DNA of 64,000 bases from Mucilaginibacter arboris (GCF_009754915.1 NZ_WPIK01000002.1:124001-188000); one strand, 5' to 3'; positions 27,296 to 36,475 are shown, numbered from the stretch's first letter. Numbers and translations are program-made. Notes: generated from the sequence alone by a model not told the origin.

Positions 27296-30214
27296 ATGAC
27301 GACAAAAACAGAAACAAAACAGTTTCAATATGAAATACAAGCCTATCAAGAGGACTGCGTAAATAATATTATCGGTCTTTTTGAAAGCCTTCGCCAAAAA
27401 GCAAATTTTGGTGATGTGCTGACGGCACACCATATAAAGAACAAATACAATTTTCCGGTTCAAGAAAACAAAAACATTGACATAATGATGGAAACGGGAA
27501 CGGGTAAAACCTTCGCGTTTATCAAATCTATTTTTGAACTGAGCAAAAACTTTGGCTACAAAAAATTTATCGTTCTTATTCCAACCGTTCCAATCCGTGA
27601 AGGAACAAAAACAAACTTAGAGGACACCAAAGAGTATTTTAAAGCTTTTTACGCCAACGAAAGAGAAAAAGAAATTGAAACCTTTGTTTACGAAGGCGGT
27701 AACCTTTCTGCGGTAAAGCAATTTATAGGCACTTCGCATTTATCGGTTTTGGTAATGACACCAAGCTCATTTAACAGCAAGGACAACATTCTGAACCGTC
27801 CATTAGAACGAGAGATGAACGCACCTGAATTATTTGTAAATAATCAGGAACCACCAAAATCGTATTTGGAATGTTTGAAACGCTTAAACCCAATTGTTAT
27901 AATGGACGAACCTCACCGTTTTGAAGGCAATGCCTTTAAAACATATTTTGAGGGATTTGACAATTTTTACTTGCGTTTTGGAGCAACATTTCCAAAGAAA
28001 AAAGACAGTTTGCCTTTATCAAACGTGGCGTATGTATTAGATAGCATTTCTTCTTTCCGACAAAACTTGGTTAAGAAAATTGTGGTTTACACGCAAGACG
28101 TAATTGAAAATACAGATACACTTATTGGAATTGAAAAAGTTGGAACAGTTAATAAAGCCTTTGTAAGCACATTAACCAATGGAATTATTGCAAGACGTGA
28201 ATTAGGTGTTGGAGCAGTTTTCAACGGTAAAAGCATAAAGAAAATAAACAAAGACACCATTGTTTTGGCGGACGACACCATTGAGAAAGTTGATTATTCA
28301 TTGTCGTACGAATCATTGCGGGCAATGATTAAAGAAACAATCAAAATACATTTTGAGAAAGAAAAAACATTGTTTGAGCAAGGCGTAAAAGCACTCACTT
28401 TGTTTTTTATGGAAGCTGACACCAGTTTGTTTCGTGGCGAAAATCCAAAAGTCAAAAACATATTTGAAGAAGAATACAAAAAGCAATACACCGAAATTGT
28501 TAGCAAACTTGACCAAACAAGCGATTACTATAAATTCTTACAAAATGATTTTGACAGCGACAACACGTTGCAGGTTCACAAGGGATATTTTTCGGGCGAC
28601 AAAGGCAACGCTGACGAAAAAGTAAAAGCAGGAGTTGATGAAATTCTAAAAGACAAAAAGAAATTACTTTCGTTTGAAAGTCCTTCACGTTTCATTTTTT
28701 CAATTTGGGCTTTGCAAGAAGGTTGGGACAACCCAAATGTTTTTACTATTTGTAAACTTTCCAATCAAGGAAGCGAAATATCAAAACTGCAACAGATTGG
28801 GCGTGGTTTACGCATTTGCGTAAACCAAAACTTGCAAAGATACACACTGAAAAATCTAAATGACGACCAGGAGGAATTTTGGAAAATCAACAACCTTGAC
28901 GTAGTTGTTTCAAGCAAAGAACACGGTTTTGTTGAGGCGATTCAAAACGAAATCTTAAACAATTCATTTTTAATTTCTGAAACATTTACAGAACAAGAAT
29001 TAAAAAAAGCACTTAAAGAAAAGGGTGATTTTGATGATACAGCAGTCCGTAAAATTTATAGAGCAATGGAGGATAGTGAAATGATTATCTTCAAAGTAAC
29101 AGTTGATGGAATTGATATTTTAGAAAAATCGCCTGAGTTCTCTGCGATTTTGAAAGAACAAAATTTACCCGAAGAACAAGTAAAAGCAATTGAAAGCTTG
29201 TTTGCAACCGATACAAACACGTATGTTCAGAAAGCCGAGAAGAAAAAAGAGAAAAAGAAGGTTTTCATAAAGGCAACACACCTGCAAGAGTTCCAAAACC
29301 TATGGAATGCAATTAATAAAAATGCTTTTTATGTTTTAGAAACTTTGAGTGAAGAACAAGAAAGCCAACTGATACAAAACATAAAAGCACAAATTGAAGG
29401 CGTAAACATTGAGGAAATTTTGTTGCAGACTATTCGTGCAGAACTAAACGTGAACAAGATTGGCGAACAGGGAGCAATTACAGAAAAACTAACCGACACA
29501 GTTTCATATAAAAGCAAAGTTGATTACTTAGAATTGGTTCGCACTTTGTCCAACAACACCAAAACGCCCATTTCATTTGTGGTTAAGGTGTTCAATGCCT
29601 TGAGTGATGATTTCAAAACTAAAATGCTTTGCAACAATCCCGAACAGGCACAAAGGGAAATTTCCGAAATAATCAACAAGAACTTAGTTGCAATGCTCAA
29701 AGCAAACATTAAGTATGACGGAATTAACGGAACAGTTTTGCCAAATGTATTCAAGACCGAAAAAGGAAAAACATACTTAGACACAGGAAGCGTTGGCAAA
29801 TTTCAAAAAGAAATTGCAGGCGATTTTTCTTTGAAAACCAAATGGGTATTTGAAGAAGTGATTGAATACGATAGTGATTTTGAATTGGAAATTGTGGAGC
29901 AAGACCCCGACATTGACAGCATTGAAATTTTCGGCAAACTTCCACGCCTGAAAATCAAAACACCTTTGGGAGATTACAACCCTGATTTTTGCTATGCTAT
30001 CAAAAGCACCGAAGGCAACAAAATATTTCTTGTAGTGGAAGCCAAAGGTTATAAATCGTCAACTGCTATTCCAGTAGATGAAAAAGGAAAGATTGACTTT
30101 GCCAAAAAGTATTTTGAGGCATTAGGCGAACACTACAAAGACCAAAACATTAAAATTTCATTTAAAGAACGTATCAATAAAACGCAATTAGCGGCATTGA
30201 TAAACAACGCATAA
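27296..30214 (+). CDS. res: Type III restriction endonuclease, Res subunit
   Basis: 972 aa. SF2 helicase core: Walker A METGTGKTFAF (~residue 65), motif II IVMDEPHRFEG (~203, DEPH form), motif III-like LRFGATFP, and motif VI LQQIGRGLRICVN (~500). A C-terminal PD-(D/E)xK nuclease is visible as NPDFCYAIKSTEG...LVVEAKGYK (~890-918). Type III Res needs Mod for DNA recognition; the complex translocates from unmethylated sites and cuts about 25 bases away. The stop is 4 bases from the mod start, so expression is coupled. Here res precedes mod, the reverse of EcoP1I/EcoP15I. Confidence 0.93.
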   Translation: MTTKTETKQFQYEIQAYQEDCVNNIIGLFESLRQKANFGDVLTAHHIKNKYNFPVQENKNIDIMMETGTGKTFAFIKSIFELSKNFGYKKFIVLIPTVPIREGTKTNLEDTKEYFKAFYANEREKEIETFVYEGGNLSAVKQFIGTSHLSVLVMTPSSFNSKDNILNRPLEREMNAPELFVNNQEPPKSYLECLKRLNPIVIMDEPHRFEGNAFKTYFEGFDNFYLRFGATFPKKKDSLPLSNVAYVLDSISSFRQNLVKKIVVYTQDVIENTDTLIGIEKVGTVNKAFVSTLTNGIIARRELGVGAVFNGKSIKKINKDTIVLADDTIEKVDYSLSYESLRAMIKETIKIHFEKEKTLFEQGVKALTLFFMEADTSLFRGENPKVKNIFEEEYKKQYTEIVSKLDQTSDYYKFLQNDFDSDNTLQVHKGYFSGDKGNADEKVKAGVDEILKDKKKLLSFESPSRFIFSIWALQEGWDNPNVFTICKLSNQGSEISKLQQIGRGLRICVNQNLQRYTLKNLNDDQEEFWKINNLDVVVSSKEHGFVEAIQNEILNNSFLISETFTEQELKKALKEKGDFDDTAVRKIYRAMEDSEMIIFKVTVDGIDILEKSPEFSAILKEQNLPEEQVKAIESLFATDTNTYVQKAEKKKEKKKVFIKATHLQEFQNLWNAINKNAFYVLETLSEEQESQLIQNIKAQIEGVNIEEILLQTIRAELNVNKIGEQGAITEKLTDTVSYKSKVDYLELVRTLSNNTKTPISFVVKVFNALSDDFKTKMLCNNPEQAQREISEIINKNLVAMLKANIKYDGINGTVLPNVFKTEKGKTYLDTGSVGKFQKEIAGDFSLKTKWVFEEVIEYDSDFELEIVEQDPDIDSIEIFGKLPRLKIKTPLGDYNPDFCYAIKSTEGNKIFLVVEAKGYKSSTAIPVDEKGKIDFAKKYFEALGEHYKDQNIKISFKERINKTQLAALINNA

Positions 30215-30218
30215 GACA

Positions 30219-32156
30219 ATGGCAGAACAAGATTTTATAAAAGCAGGATTTACGGTTGTTGGAACAGAAAACAACGAGAACAAATTGTTGCGTTTTCTGA
30301 AAGAGAACTACCCCAACGTAATCCGAGACACCGAGATAAATTTAGAAGAACTAAAAACCGTTTTGGGTTTACCTATTGACGAAAAGGTAAACGGATATGG
30401 ATTGAACTTTGTAGGTAGAAACTTTGCCCGAGCTAAATATGCTCAAAAGACAGAAAAGGAATTACGCCTTAATAACACGTTAAGCAAGAATATTGATACA
30501 ACAGAAAATTTAGTGCTAAAAGGCGACAACCTCGACAGTCTGAAAATTCTAAAAAACTATTATAGCGGTCAAGTAAACTGTATTTACATTGACCCACCAT
30601 ACAATACCACAAGTGAGGAATTTGTTTACCCTGACAGATTCGATAAAGAAGAAGCTGAGGTATTAGGATTGGCAAATTTGAGCGAAGGTGATTTTGCAAG
30701 AATGGACTTTAGTTTCAAATCCAAAAAAAGCCATAATGGTTGGTTGGCTTTTATGTATCCACGTTTATTATTGGCAAGAGATTTATTGAGCAAAGAAGGT
30801 GTAATTTTTATTAGTATTGACGATAATGAACAAGCCAACTTAAAATTACTTTGTGATGATATATTTGGCGAGGAAAATTTTGTAACCACGTTTACGAGAG
30901 TAACAAAGAAAGGCGGTAAATCCTCTGATGCTACTGCAAAGAACCACGATTATGTATTGACTTATGTAAAAAACATTAGCCAAGCAAAACTACAAGGTGT
31001 TTCACATAATGATGACGGTTATTCAAATCAAGATGAATATTTTGAAGAACGAGGATTTTACAAAATCAATCAAACTCTTGATTATGACAGTTTGAGTTAT
31101 GTAAAATCACTTGATTATCCAATAGAAATTGATGGAGAAATATTCTATCCAGGAGGTGATAAAAATATTTGGGAATCAAGACAAAGCGGAAAACACGGTA
31201 GAGCAGATTGGGCTTGGAGATGGAGCAAAGACCTTTATGAATTTGGCTTAAAAAATGGCTTCATTGAAGTTAAAAGAGGGGGCAATCGCCCTCGTATTTA
31301 TACTAAAACATATCAAAATGTAAAAATTGCCAAAGATGGGAATGGATATAAAACAGTTAAAATCGAACGTTCAAAACCATTATCAACCTTAGAGTTTACA
31401 GAGAATAAATATTCAAATGACAATGCTACTAAGGCTATTGATGAAATAATCGGAAAAGGTGTTTTTGAATATACCAAACCGCCTGAATTAATTAATCAAT
31501 TAGTAAAGCTAATAAACGAAGAAGATTTTATTGTTCTTGATTTCTTTGCAGGTTCAGGGACAACAGGTCAAGCGTTAATGGAATTAAACAAAGATGGTGG
31601 TAAACGAAAATTTATACTTTGCCAAATTGACGAACCCATAGACCCTGTAAAGAAAAAAGATGCTTATGAGTTTTGCACTATAAACGACTTGCCACATTTC
31701 ATTTCAAGTATAACAATTGAACGCATAAAAAGAGCAGGAGAAAAAATTGCAAAAGAAATTGAAGAAGTAAACAGCAAACCTGACTTGTTTGAAGAAGACA
31801 AAAAACAAGTTCCTGATATAGGCTTTAAAGTATTTGACAGTGTGGAAGCACCGAAACTGAAAGTGGATGACAAAGGACAAATTTCAATAACTGAAAATGA
31901 AACAGATGCTTTAAGTCGCATTTACAATATGATTTTCACCGTTGGTTTAGACGAGCCAACACAAGTTCCCAAAGAAGTAGTGAAAGATTGCATTTACAAA
32001 ATCGGCAACCACTATTACATAACCAACAGCGAGAAAATCACGAGTGATGATTATTCAAACGCAATTAAAAACGGTAAAGTATTTATTGACGGTTGGACAG
32101 CAAGTCTAAACGGTACATTGCAGAATTATAAAGAAGATGTGAAAATTGTGTTTTAG
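30219..32156 (+). CDS. mod: Type III DNA N6-adenine methyltransferase, Mod subunit
   Basis: 645 aa. Beta-class order of motifs: catalytic motif IV DPPYNTTSEEF at residue ~124, target-recognition region in the middle (~200-400, e.g. GRADWAWRWSKDLYEFG), and SAM-binding motif I LDFFAGSGTTGQALME at ~438. N-terminal 'LENLVLKGDNLDSL'-like segment (ENLVLKGDNLDSLKIL) and C-terminal Ser/Lys-rich domain are typical of type III Mod. It methylates one strand of an asymmetric site and gives specificity to Res. No simple-sequence tract that would suggest phase variation was seen in the gene. Confidence 0.94.
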   Translation: MAEQDFIKAGFTVVGTENNENKLLRFLKENYPNVIRDTEINLEELKTVLGLPIDEKVNGYGLNFVGRNFARAKYAQKTEKELRLNNTLSKNIDTTENLVLKGDNLDSLKILKNYYSGQVNCIYIDPPYNTTSEEFVYPDRFDKEEAEVLGLANLSEGDFARMDFSFKSKKSHNGWLAFMYPRLLLARDLLSKEGVIFISIDDNEQANLKLLCDDIFGEENFVTTFTRVTKKGGKSSDATAKNHDYVLTYVKNISQAKLQGVSHNDDGYSNQDEYFEERGFYKINQTLDYDSLSYVKSLDYPIEIDGEIFYPGGDKNIWESRQSGKHGRADWAWRWSKDLYEFGLKNGFIEVKRGGNRPRIYTKTYQNVKIAKDGNGYKTVKIERSKPLSTLEFTENKYSNDNATKAIDEIIGKGVFEYTKPPELINQLVKLINEEDFIVLDFFAGSGTTGQALMELNKDGGKRKFILCQIDEPIDPVKKKDAYEFCTINDLPHFISSITIERIKRAGEKIAKEIEEVNSKPDLFEEDKKQVPDIGFKVFDSVEAPKLKVDDKGQISITENETDALSRIYNMIFTVGLDEPTQVPKEVVKDCIYKIGNHYYITNSEKITSDDYSNAIKNGKVFIDGWTASLNGTLQNYKEDVKIVF

Positions 32157-32826
32157 ATGAAGCGTACCAAGACGGGAATACCTTTCTTGATTTTCTTTAA
32201 AGTTAAAATCCATTTTATCAACTTTGATTTATCCTTTATCCAACTTAACAATTTGATTTAAAGATACTTTTAATACTTCTGCTGCATTTTATTTAGTCGG
32301 TAGTCCGATCTTATCCAAACACCGCCTCATTGTCTATTGTAAGCACCAAAAAGCGGCTGATTTTAAGATTTCCAAAAGGAAACGGAATAAATGGGCTAAG
32401 TGGCGCGATGGCACGTAGGGCAGGAAGGGGCACGAGCGTTTATGCCGTAGTCTTTTGGAAACCCGTAGGGCTTGTCTTAAAATTGGCAGGCTATCTTTGC
32501 TGCACAATTGGCATTGAGGAGGAGGTTTAACTACTTTAAAATGCAAGTCAAAATAGTTATCTTCGTTTTCTAAATCAGAAGCTGATTAAGCTTTAAAAGC
32601 ATCCCTTAACTTTACTCATAACCTTAACACCCGATAGTAGCAATGTCTATAACATGCTACATTCAGTCCCGATAGTGGGACTTTCTTTATTATCATTTTA
32701 GTAAAATTTGACCGTATTTAACAGGCTTATCATGCCCTGTTTCCGTCATGTGCAAAACCTTTCTTAACGAAAAAACCCCGTGCTTTCGCGCGGGATCTAT
32801 CTGTTTACAATGTATGTTTCTTTGGT
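32157..32826. other. Spacer between mod and the excisionase-type gene
   Basis: 670 bp without a convincing gene. A 66-codon frame (32330-32530, plus) is unsupported. The stretch 32400-32530 is markedly richer in GC than the neighbouring cargo and may be debris from another element. Two hairpins are present: AGTCCC/GGGACT at 32665-32683 and a terminator at 32770-32794. Confidence 0.5.
32770..32794 (-). terminator. Terminator of the excisionase-type gene
   Basis: CCCGTGC/GCGCGGG hairpin with a TTTC loop and, read on the minus strand, a following T run, 33 bases beyond that gene's stop. Confidence 0.7.
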
Positions 32827-33237
32827 TCAACTTCGATGCCTAAAGCCTTTCTTTTCTAAAGATTCTTCCACTTCCCGGACGCTAAAAAAACGGCCTTTGC
32901 CCATCTTTTTTCCGGTAATAATCCGCCTTTTTATCCAGTTATGAACAGTTTGCTTGCTAACCGTAAATTTTGCTGCAAGCTCTCCAATATCTAGCAGTTT
33001 TTCGTTATGGTTAATTTGTTCCTGCTTTAATTTGCTGGATTCAAACAGGTCTTCTTTTAAACCGGAAGCGTACCTTTTAAATTCTTCCTGCTGTAAACTT
33101 TGGCTCCCTTTAAGCACTCTTGTAAGTACTTCTTCGATTTTTTCTGAAATGATAATTTCCAGATAGCTAATTTTGTACTCTGTAATAATTTCTTCTTTGA
33201 TGATCCTCCGATCACCCCAAGACATTTGTTTTGACAT
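32827..33237 (-). CDS. Helix-turn-helix excisionase-type protein
   Basis: 136 aa from the ATG giving MSKQMSWGDRRI; an upstream in-frame start 34 codons earlier gives a composition unlike protein and was not used. Residues 1-80 are charged and helical with coiled-coil character (EKIEEVLTRVLKGSQSLQQE). The C-terminal ~55 residues are a MerR/excisionase HTH: LLDIGELAAKFTVSKQTVHN, WIKRRIITGKKMGKGRFF and VREVEESL. Proteins of this type in Bacteroidota islands assist excision or regulate the integrase. It lies 261 bases downstream of int on the same strand. A hairpin (CATGTGGTTG/CAACCGCATG, 33298-33327) stands upstream. Confidence 0.75.
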   Translation of the reverse strand: MSKQMSWGDRRIIKEEIITEYKISYLEIIISEKIEEVLTRVLKGSQSLQQEEFKRYASGLKEDLFESSKLKQEQINHNEKLLDIGELAAKFTVSKQTVHNWIKRRIITGKKMGKGRFFSVREVEESLEKKGFRHRS

Positions 33238-33297
33238 TTTAAAGTGTAGTCCACAGAAAGTAATACTTGGACGGGTTGCATTTATCCTAAAAGCGCG

Positions 33298-33327
33298 CAT
33301 GTGGTTGCTCTGTGGCCAACCGCATGA
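33298..33327. promoter_or_regulatory. Hairpin upstream of the excisionase-type gene
   Basis: CATGTGGTTG and CAACCGCATG are complementary apart from one pair, with a 9-10-base loop, about 60 bases before the chosen start. Role unknown; leader hairpin or operator. Confidence 0.35.
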
Positions 33328-33498
33328 AAAATGGATCATTTTTACTAATAGGACAGGTAGTCTTACGCTCGCTTTTCCTTAGTATAAGCGTGGACTGAAA
33401 AATAAGTGTTAGGCAAATTGAAACATAAACAAATTTATATTTTACCAGGTTTTATTAAAACAGACTAAAGTTTTTTGACTTAAAACCGACTTTTTTAC

Positions 33499-34740
33499 TC
33501 AGGCAACAAATAAATTTGTTTCCCATATTTTATTCATTTCAACAGATTTTACTTTATCTGTCAACTTGATATATTTCTTAAAAGATTTGTAGTCCTTATG
33601 CCCGGTAATGCTCATTACCACTTCCGGGCGCATCCCTTTTTCAAGGCAAAGCGTTACAAATGTCCTCCGGGCGGTATGCGTACCAATAAAATTATATTTC
33701 GGCTCTAAAAACTCGACCTTCTCTATACCGCGGTATTTAATGATGTGTACCATCTCGTTTAGCCCTGCCAGCTTGCCAAGTTCTTTTAACGCATCGTTTG
33801 TTTTCTGGTTAGATGCCAGTTTAGGAAGGTGTCCGTTGTTCCTTGCCAAAACCTCTTTGGCAAAGCGGTTCAATGGAATTTGTAAAAAATCCTTTGTCTT
33901 TTCTGTTTTGACCAGCACAACACCTTCTTTGATGTTCTCCGGTTTGAGGATAGAAATATCCGAATAACGCAAACCAGTAAAACAGGCAAAGCAGAAATTA
34001 TCGCGGACAATACGTAGCCGTTCTGTCATCCCTTCTTCCAGATAAACCAGTTTCATGACTTCCGCTTCGGTTAAGTAGATCAGGTCACTTTCTTCTTTAA
34101 ATACCTTAAACTTCTTGTACTGCAAGCCCGTTTTGTTATAGCCCTTATCGGTTGCAAAGTTTAAAAAGGATTTAACGACCTTCACATAACCGCCGACACT
34201 GTTGTTTAACAGGTTTCTATCTACTGTTAGGTAGTTGACGAACTTTTCGTAAAATTCGCTGTCCATCCGCTCAAAACTCAGTTCAAAGCGTTTAACTTTC
34301 CGAAAAGCCAGTAAATGGTTTAGGGTTGCTATATACCGTTTAATAGTAAGCGGTTTTATCTTACCTGCTGCCACTTCAATGTATTCATTAAAATAGCCTA
34401 TAAAATCTTTCTGCTTAACGCCAGCTTGCTTAACCTCTTTTTTATCTAAAGCACCAGAAAACTTCTCCCTTACAAAATCAAAATTGATCTTATTATAGAT
34501 CAAAAGGGATTCTTTCTGTGCATCTGTAATAATACTGTTCAGGCTGTCCAGATGGCTGTTTACAAACTGGTCTTCCTTTTCTATTACCCGGATCTGCTGT
34601 TTCTTGGTCAGCCATTGACCGGGAAAAGTCTTGTATTTTACGGAATGCCGGAACTTCTTGCCGTTGGCAAGGTAAGTCATCAGGATAGGGCATTTGCCTT
34701 CCTTGTCTGGTTTGTCGAGGTAAAAGTTTAGGGTTGCCAT
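33499..34740 (-). CDS. int: Tyrosine-family site-specific integrase
   Basis: 413 aa, the length usual for Bacteroidota island integrases. An N-terminal arm-binding domain (ATLNFYLDKPDKEGKCPILM), a SAM-like core-binding domain (~115-215) and a C-terminal catalytic domain. Catalytic residues: Arg in TGLRYSDI (~257), Lys in the VKTEKTKDF turn, His-x-x-Arg in GTHTARRTF (~353), His in TGHKDY (~378) and Tyr in FKKYIKL (~389). It should catalyse recombination at tRNA-Glu. It reads away from the right boundary, and the phased ACTGTCA motifs lie in its promoter region. Confidence 0.95.
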   Translation of the reverse strand: MATLNFYLDKPDKEGKCPILMTYLANGKKFRHSVKYKTFPGQWLTKKQQIRVIEKEDQFVNSHLDSLNSIITDAQKESLLIYNKINFDFVREKFSGALDKKEVKQAGVKQKDFIGYFNEYIEVAAGKIKPLTIKRYIATLNHLLAFRKVKRFELSFERMDSEFYEKFVNYLTVDRNLLNNSVGGYVKVVKSFLNFATDKGYNKTGLQYKKFKVFKEESDLIYLTEAEVMKLVYLEEGMTERLRIVRDNFCFACFTGLRYSDISILKPENIKEGVVLVKTEKTKDFLQIPLNRFAKEVLARNNGHLPKLASNQKTNDALKELGKLAGLNEMVHIIKYRGIEKVEFLEPKYNFIGTHTARRTFVTLCLEKGMRPEVVMSITGHKDYKSFKKYIKLTDKVKSVEMNKIWETNLFVA

Positions 34741-34772
34741 GGTTGGTTATTTATTTTGTTTTTAATGTTTTT

Positions 34773-34802
34773 ACTGGCAGTTTACTGTCAATTGTACTGT
34801 CA
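34773..34802 (+). promoter_or_regulatory. Phased ACTGTCA motifs at the right island end
   Basis: ACTGGCA (34773), ACTGTCA (34784) and ACTGTCA (34796), spaced 11-12 bases, match the pairs near the left end. They are candidate arm-type integrase sites and, lying 33-62 bases before int, could also autoregulate it. Confidence 0.55.
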
Positions 34803-34923
34803 GTTTTTATTTACTTAACTGGATTAAAGTTGGGCAACAAAAACAGTAAAAACAAAACAAATAACTGATAATCAGTAGGTTGGGTAAAGTTTAGCCTATT
34901 TCAATCAATTTGAAATAAAAACT

Positions 34924-34945
34924 TTCGATTCCCCTACGGGCTACT
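34924..34945 (+). other. attR, right 22-bp island boundary
   Basis: Exact copy of 24467-24488, the 3' end of tRNA-Glu. It represents the original chromosomal tRNA end displaced by integration. Confidence 0.9.
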
Positions 34946-34974
34946 AACTAAAGGGATTTTGTCCGGAAAACACT

Positions 34975-35002
34975 AAGGGCTGTTCTACAAAGAGCAGCCC
35001 TT
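34975..35002 (+). terminator. Hairpin beyond attR, probable original tRNA-Glu terminator
   Basis: AAGGGCTG and CAGCCCTT with a 12-base loop followed by a T-rich run, 30 bases from attR. Before integration it would have followed tRNA-Glu directly. The remaining stretch to the gntR start holds an operator-like site but no gene. Confidence 0.6.
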
Positions 35003-35199
35003 CTTTTATCTACAGTTAAGAAGTAATTAATTAAGGCAAAAGCAGGATTGATGGAAGGTGTTCTAAATACCCGGAATTAGTGTATTGATTTTCGCTAACC
35101 TCTCTCCAAATCAAACTTGCCAAGGTGTTTTCAAAATGCTTTGATATTTTGCTTTAAGTATATTAATCAAACATCAAAGTTTAAATGAGGTTAAGTATT

Positions 35200-35210
35200 A
35201 TGTAATACAT
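35200..35210. promoter_or_regulatory. GntR-type operator candidate upstream of gntR
   Basis: ATGTAATACAT, a palindrome around one central base that fits the FadR/GntR half-site pattern TGTA-N-TACA. The same 11-mer occurs at 36752 and a variant at 44740. It stands 119 bases before the regulator's ATG, consistent with autoregulation. Confidence 0.6.
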
Positions 35211-35328
35211 GATCGCTTTAACTAATTATATATATTTTTGGCAAATTTTATACTATATATATTGCTTATAGCAACTCTATTTTAAAAGCGATAAATAATT
35301 ATAGTATTTGAAACTATATATTTTATAT

Positions 35329-36036
35329 ATGAAAAATAACGATCTGATAGATAGCTTAAGAAATATTGATACCAGTTCGCTTGTAGATCGAGTGGAAAAA
35401 AACCTTCTTGAACTTTTTATAGAAAAAAATTTTAAAGTCGGCGATGCTATCCCAAAAGAGCTTGAACTAACAGAAGCTATGGGCGTTAGCCGCACGGTAA
35501 TCCGTGAAGCCCTGCTTCGCCTGCGCATGATCGGTCTAATCGAATCTAAAAAGCACAAAGGTTCTGTCATCACCAGCCCTGATCTTACTTCCATTCTTCA
35601 GAAAAGCCTGAAACCACAGATCATGGACGATGATACCCTGCGGGAAATATTTGAAATGCGCCTTTCCCTGGAAATAGGAATGGCAGATTTTATTATACAG
35701 CGTGTAACGCCTAAAGACATTGCAGAATTAAAATCAATTGTAGCATCAGAACCGAAGAAATCGCAGAACCATTTGTTCCAGATCGAACAAGAGATCAAGT
35801 TTCATGGGAAATTGTATGATATCACCGGCAACCAAACCCTAAAAAACTTTCAAAAAATGTTGTTGCCGGTTTTTGATTATGTCCATCACAGCGGGCTGCT
35901 TAAAAAACATATTGCCCTGAAAAACTTTGTTTCTCATAAAGGGCTGGTTGAACTGATCGAAAAAGGCTCTGCAGAATTGCTCCGTAACGGAATTCGGAAC
36001 CACCTTGAAAATCATTTTTCCCGTTTGTTCGATTAA
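35329..36036 (+). CDS. FadR-subfamily GntR transcriptional regulator
   Basis: 235 aa from the ATG at 35329 (MKNNDLIDSL); an in-frame TTG 7 codons upstream is less likely. Residues ~15-80 are a GntR winged helix (VGDAIPKELELTEAMGVSRT, then VIREALLRLRMIGLIESKKH) and residues ~95-230 an FCD effector domain with the metal-site pattern 'EMRLSLEIGMADFI', FHGKLYDITGNQ and NHLENHFSRLF. FCD proteins sense organic acids or sugar acids; NanR of E. coli, the sialic-acid repressor, is of this class. Sitting at the head of the sialic-acid locus, with matching operators before itself, GH20 and susC, it is the probable sialic-acid-responsive regulator. Confidence 0.9.
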   Translation: MKNNDLIDSLRNIDTSSLVDRVEKNLLELFIEKNFKVGDAIPKELELTEAMGVSRTVIREALLRLRMIGLIESKKHKGSVITSPDLTSILQKSLKPQIMDDDTLREIFEMRLSLEIGMADFIIQRVTPKDIAELKSIVASEPKKSQNHLFQIEQEIKFHGKLYDITGNQTLKNFQKMLLPVFDYVHHSGLLKKHIALKNFVSHKGLVELIEKGSAELLRNGIRNHLENHFSRLFD

Positions 36037-36049
36037 CATAAATCTTATT

Positions 36050-36375
36050 GACTGTTTAAGGGAATGTTTAAAATTTATTCCATAATTCTTTGTATGCTTC
36101 TTTTTTTGACTAAAGCCGCTACCGGTGTTTATACAACCCACGGCCTGAAGGCCGTGGCAATTTTAAAGCTTGGTTTTACGACAGATCTTGGTTTACTAAT
36201 GCTGAATTGGCCTTGTGCGACAGAACGTCCAATTATGTTCAAATGCAGTTGCCACGCCCTTTAGGCCGTGGACAAAGGATAACCGGAAACAGGTTTTAGC
36301 CAAAAAAACCAAAAAACTTAAAAAAATATAGCATAAAAGGGGCATCAAACAAAAGGGCAAAACTTAAACAGGCTC
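36050..36375. repeat. Dispersed repeat with nested CCACGGCC element
   Basis: Outer arms GACTGTTTAAG (36050-36060) and AACTTAAACAGGCTC (36361-36375); inner arms ATGCTTCTTTTTT (36094) and ATAAAAGGGGCAT (36333-36345), both slightly degraded. The loop carries a second repeat bounded by CCACGGCCTGAAGGCCGTGG (36138-36157) and CCACGCCCTTTAGGCCGTGG (36252-36271). Confidence 0.75.
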
Positions 36376-36388
36376 TGAATTATTAAGC

Positions 36389-36475
36389 ATGCTTCTTTTA
36401 TCGTACAAAAAACAGCAAATGCTTTTATAACAGGTTGAAAAACAAAATGCAAAATTATAGGCATAAAAGAAGCAT
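36389..36475. repeat. Dispersed inverted repeat, short form
   Basis: ATGCTTCTTTTATCG (from 36389) and GCATAAAAGAAGCAT (36461-36475). Third-from-start of three copies packed between gntR and the GH20 gene, a gap of 832 bp with no gene. Confidence 0.85.

Larger units (their letters stand above)
24467..34945 (+). mobile_element. Integrative genomic island in tRNA-Glu carrying defence genes
   Basis: About 10.5 kb between identical 22-bp direct repeats, with a tyrosine integrase reading inwards from the right end and an HTH excisionase-type gene beside it. Cargo is an OLD-like ATPase and a type III restriction-modification pair. Composition and codon use of the cargo (long A-rich stretches, many AAA, ACA and AAC codons) differ from the flanks. 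The dispersed repeat, present about every 3 kb elsewhere, is absent. No conjugation, relaxase or replication gene is visible, so it is likely mobilised passively. Confidence 0.88.

Noticed and set aside
32330-32530. 66-codon plus-strand frame after mod
   Set aside because: Composition unlike a soluble or membrane protein of this genome and no family; may be debris of another element.
36064-36264. 66-codon frame between gntR and GH20
   Set aside because: It runs through a copy of the dispersed repeat and its nested CCACGGCC element, so it is not a gene.
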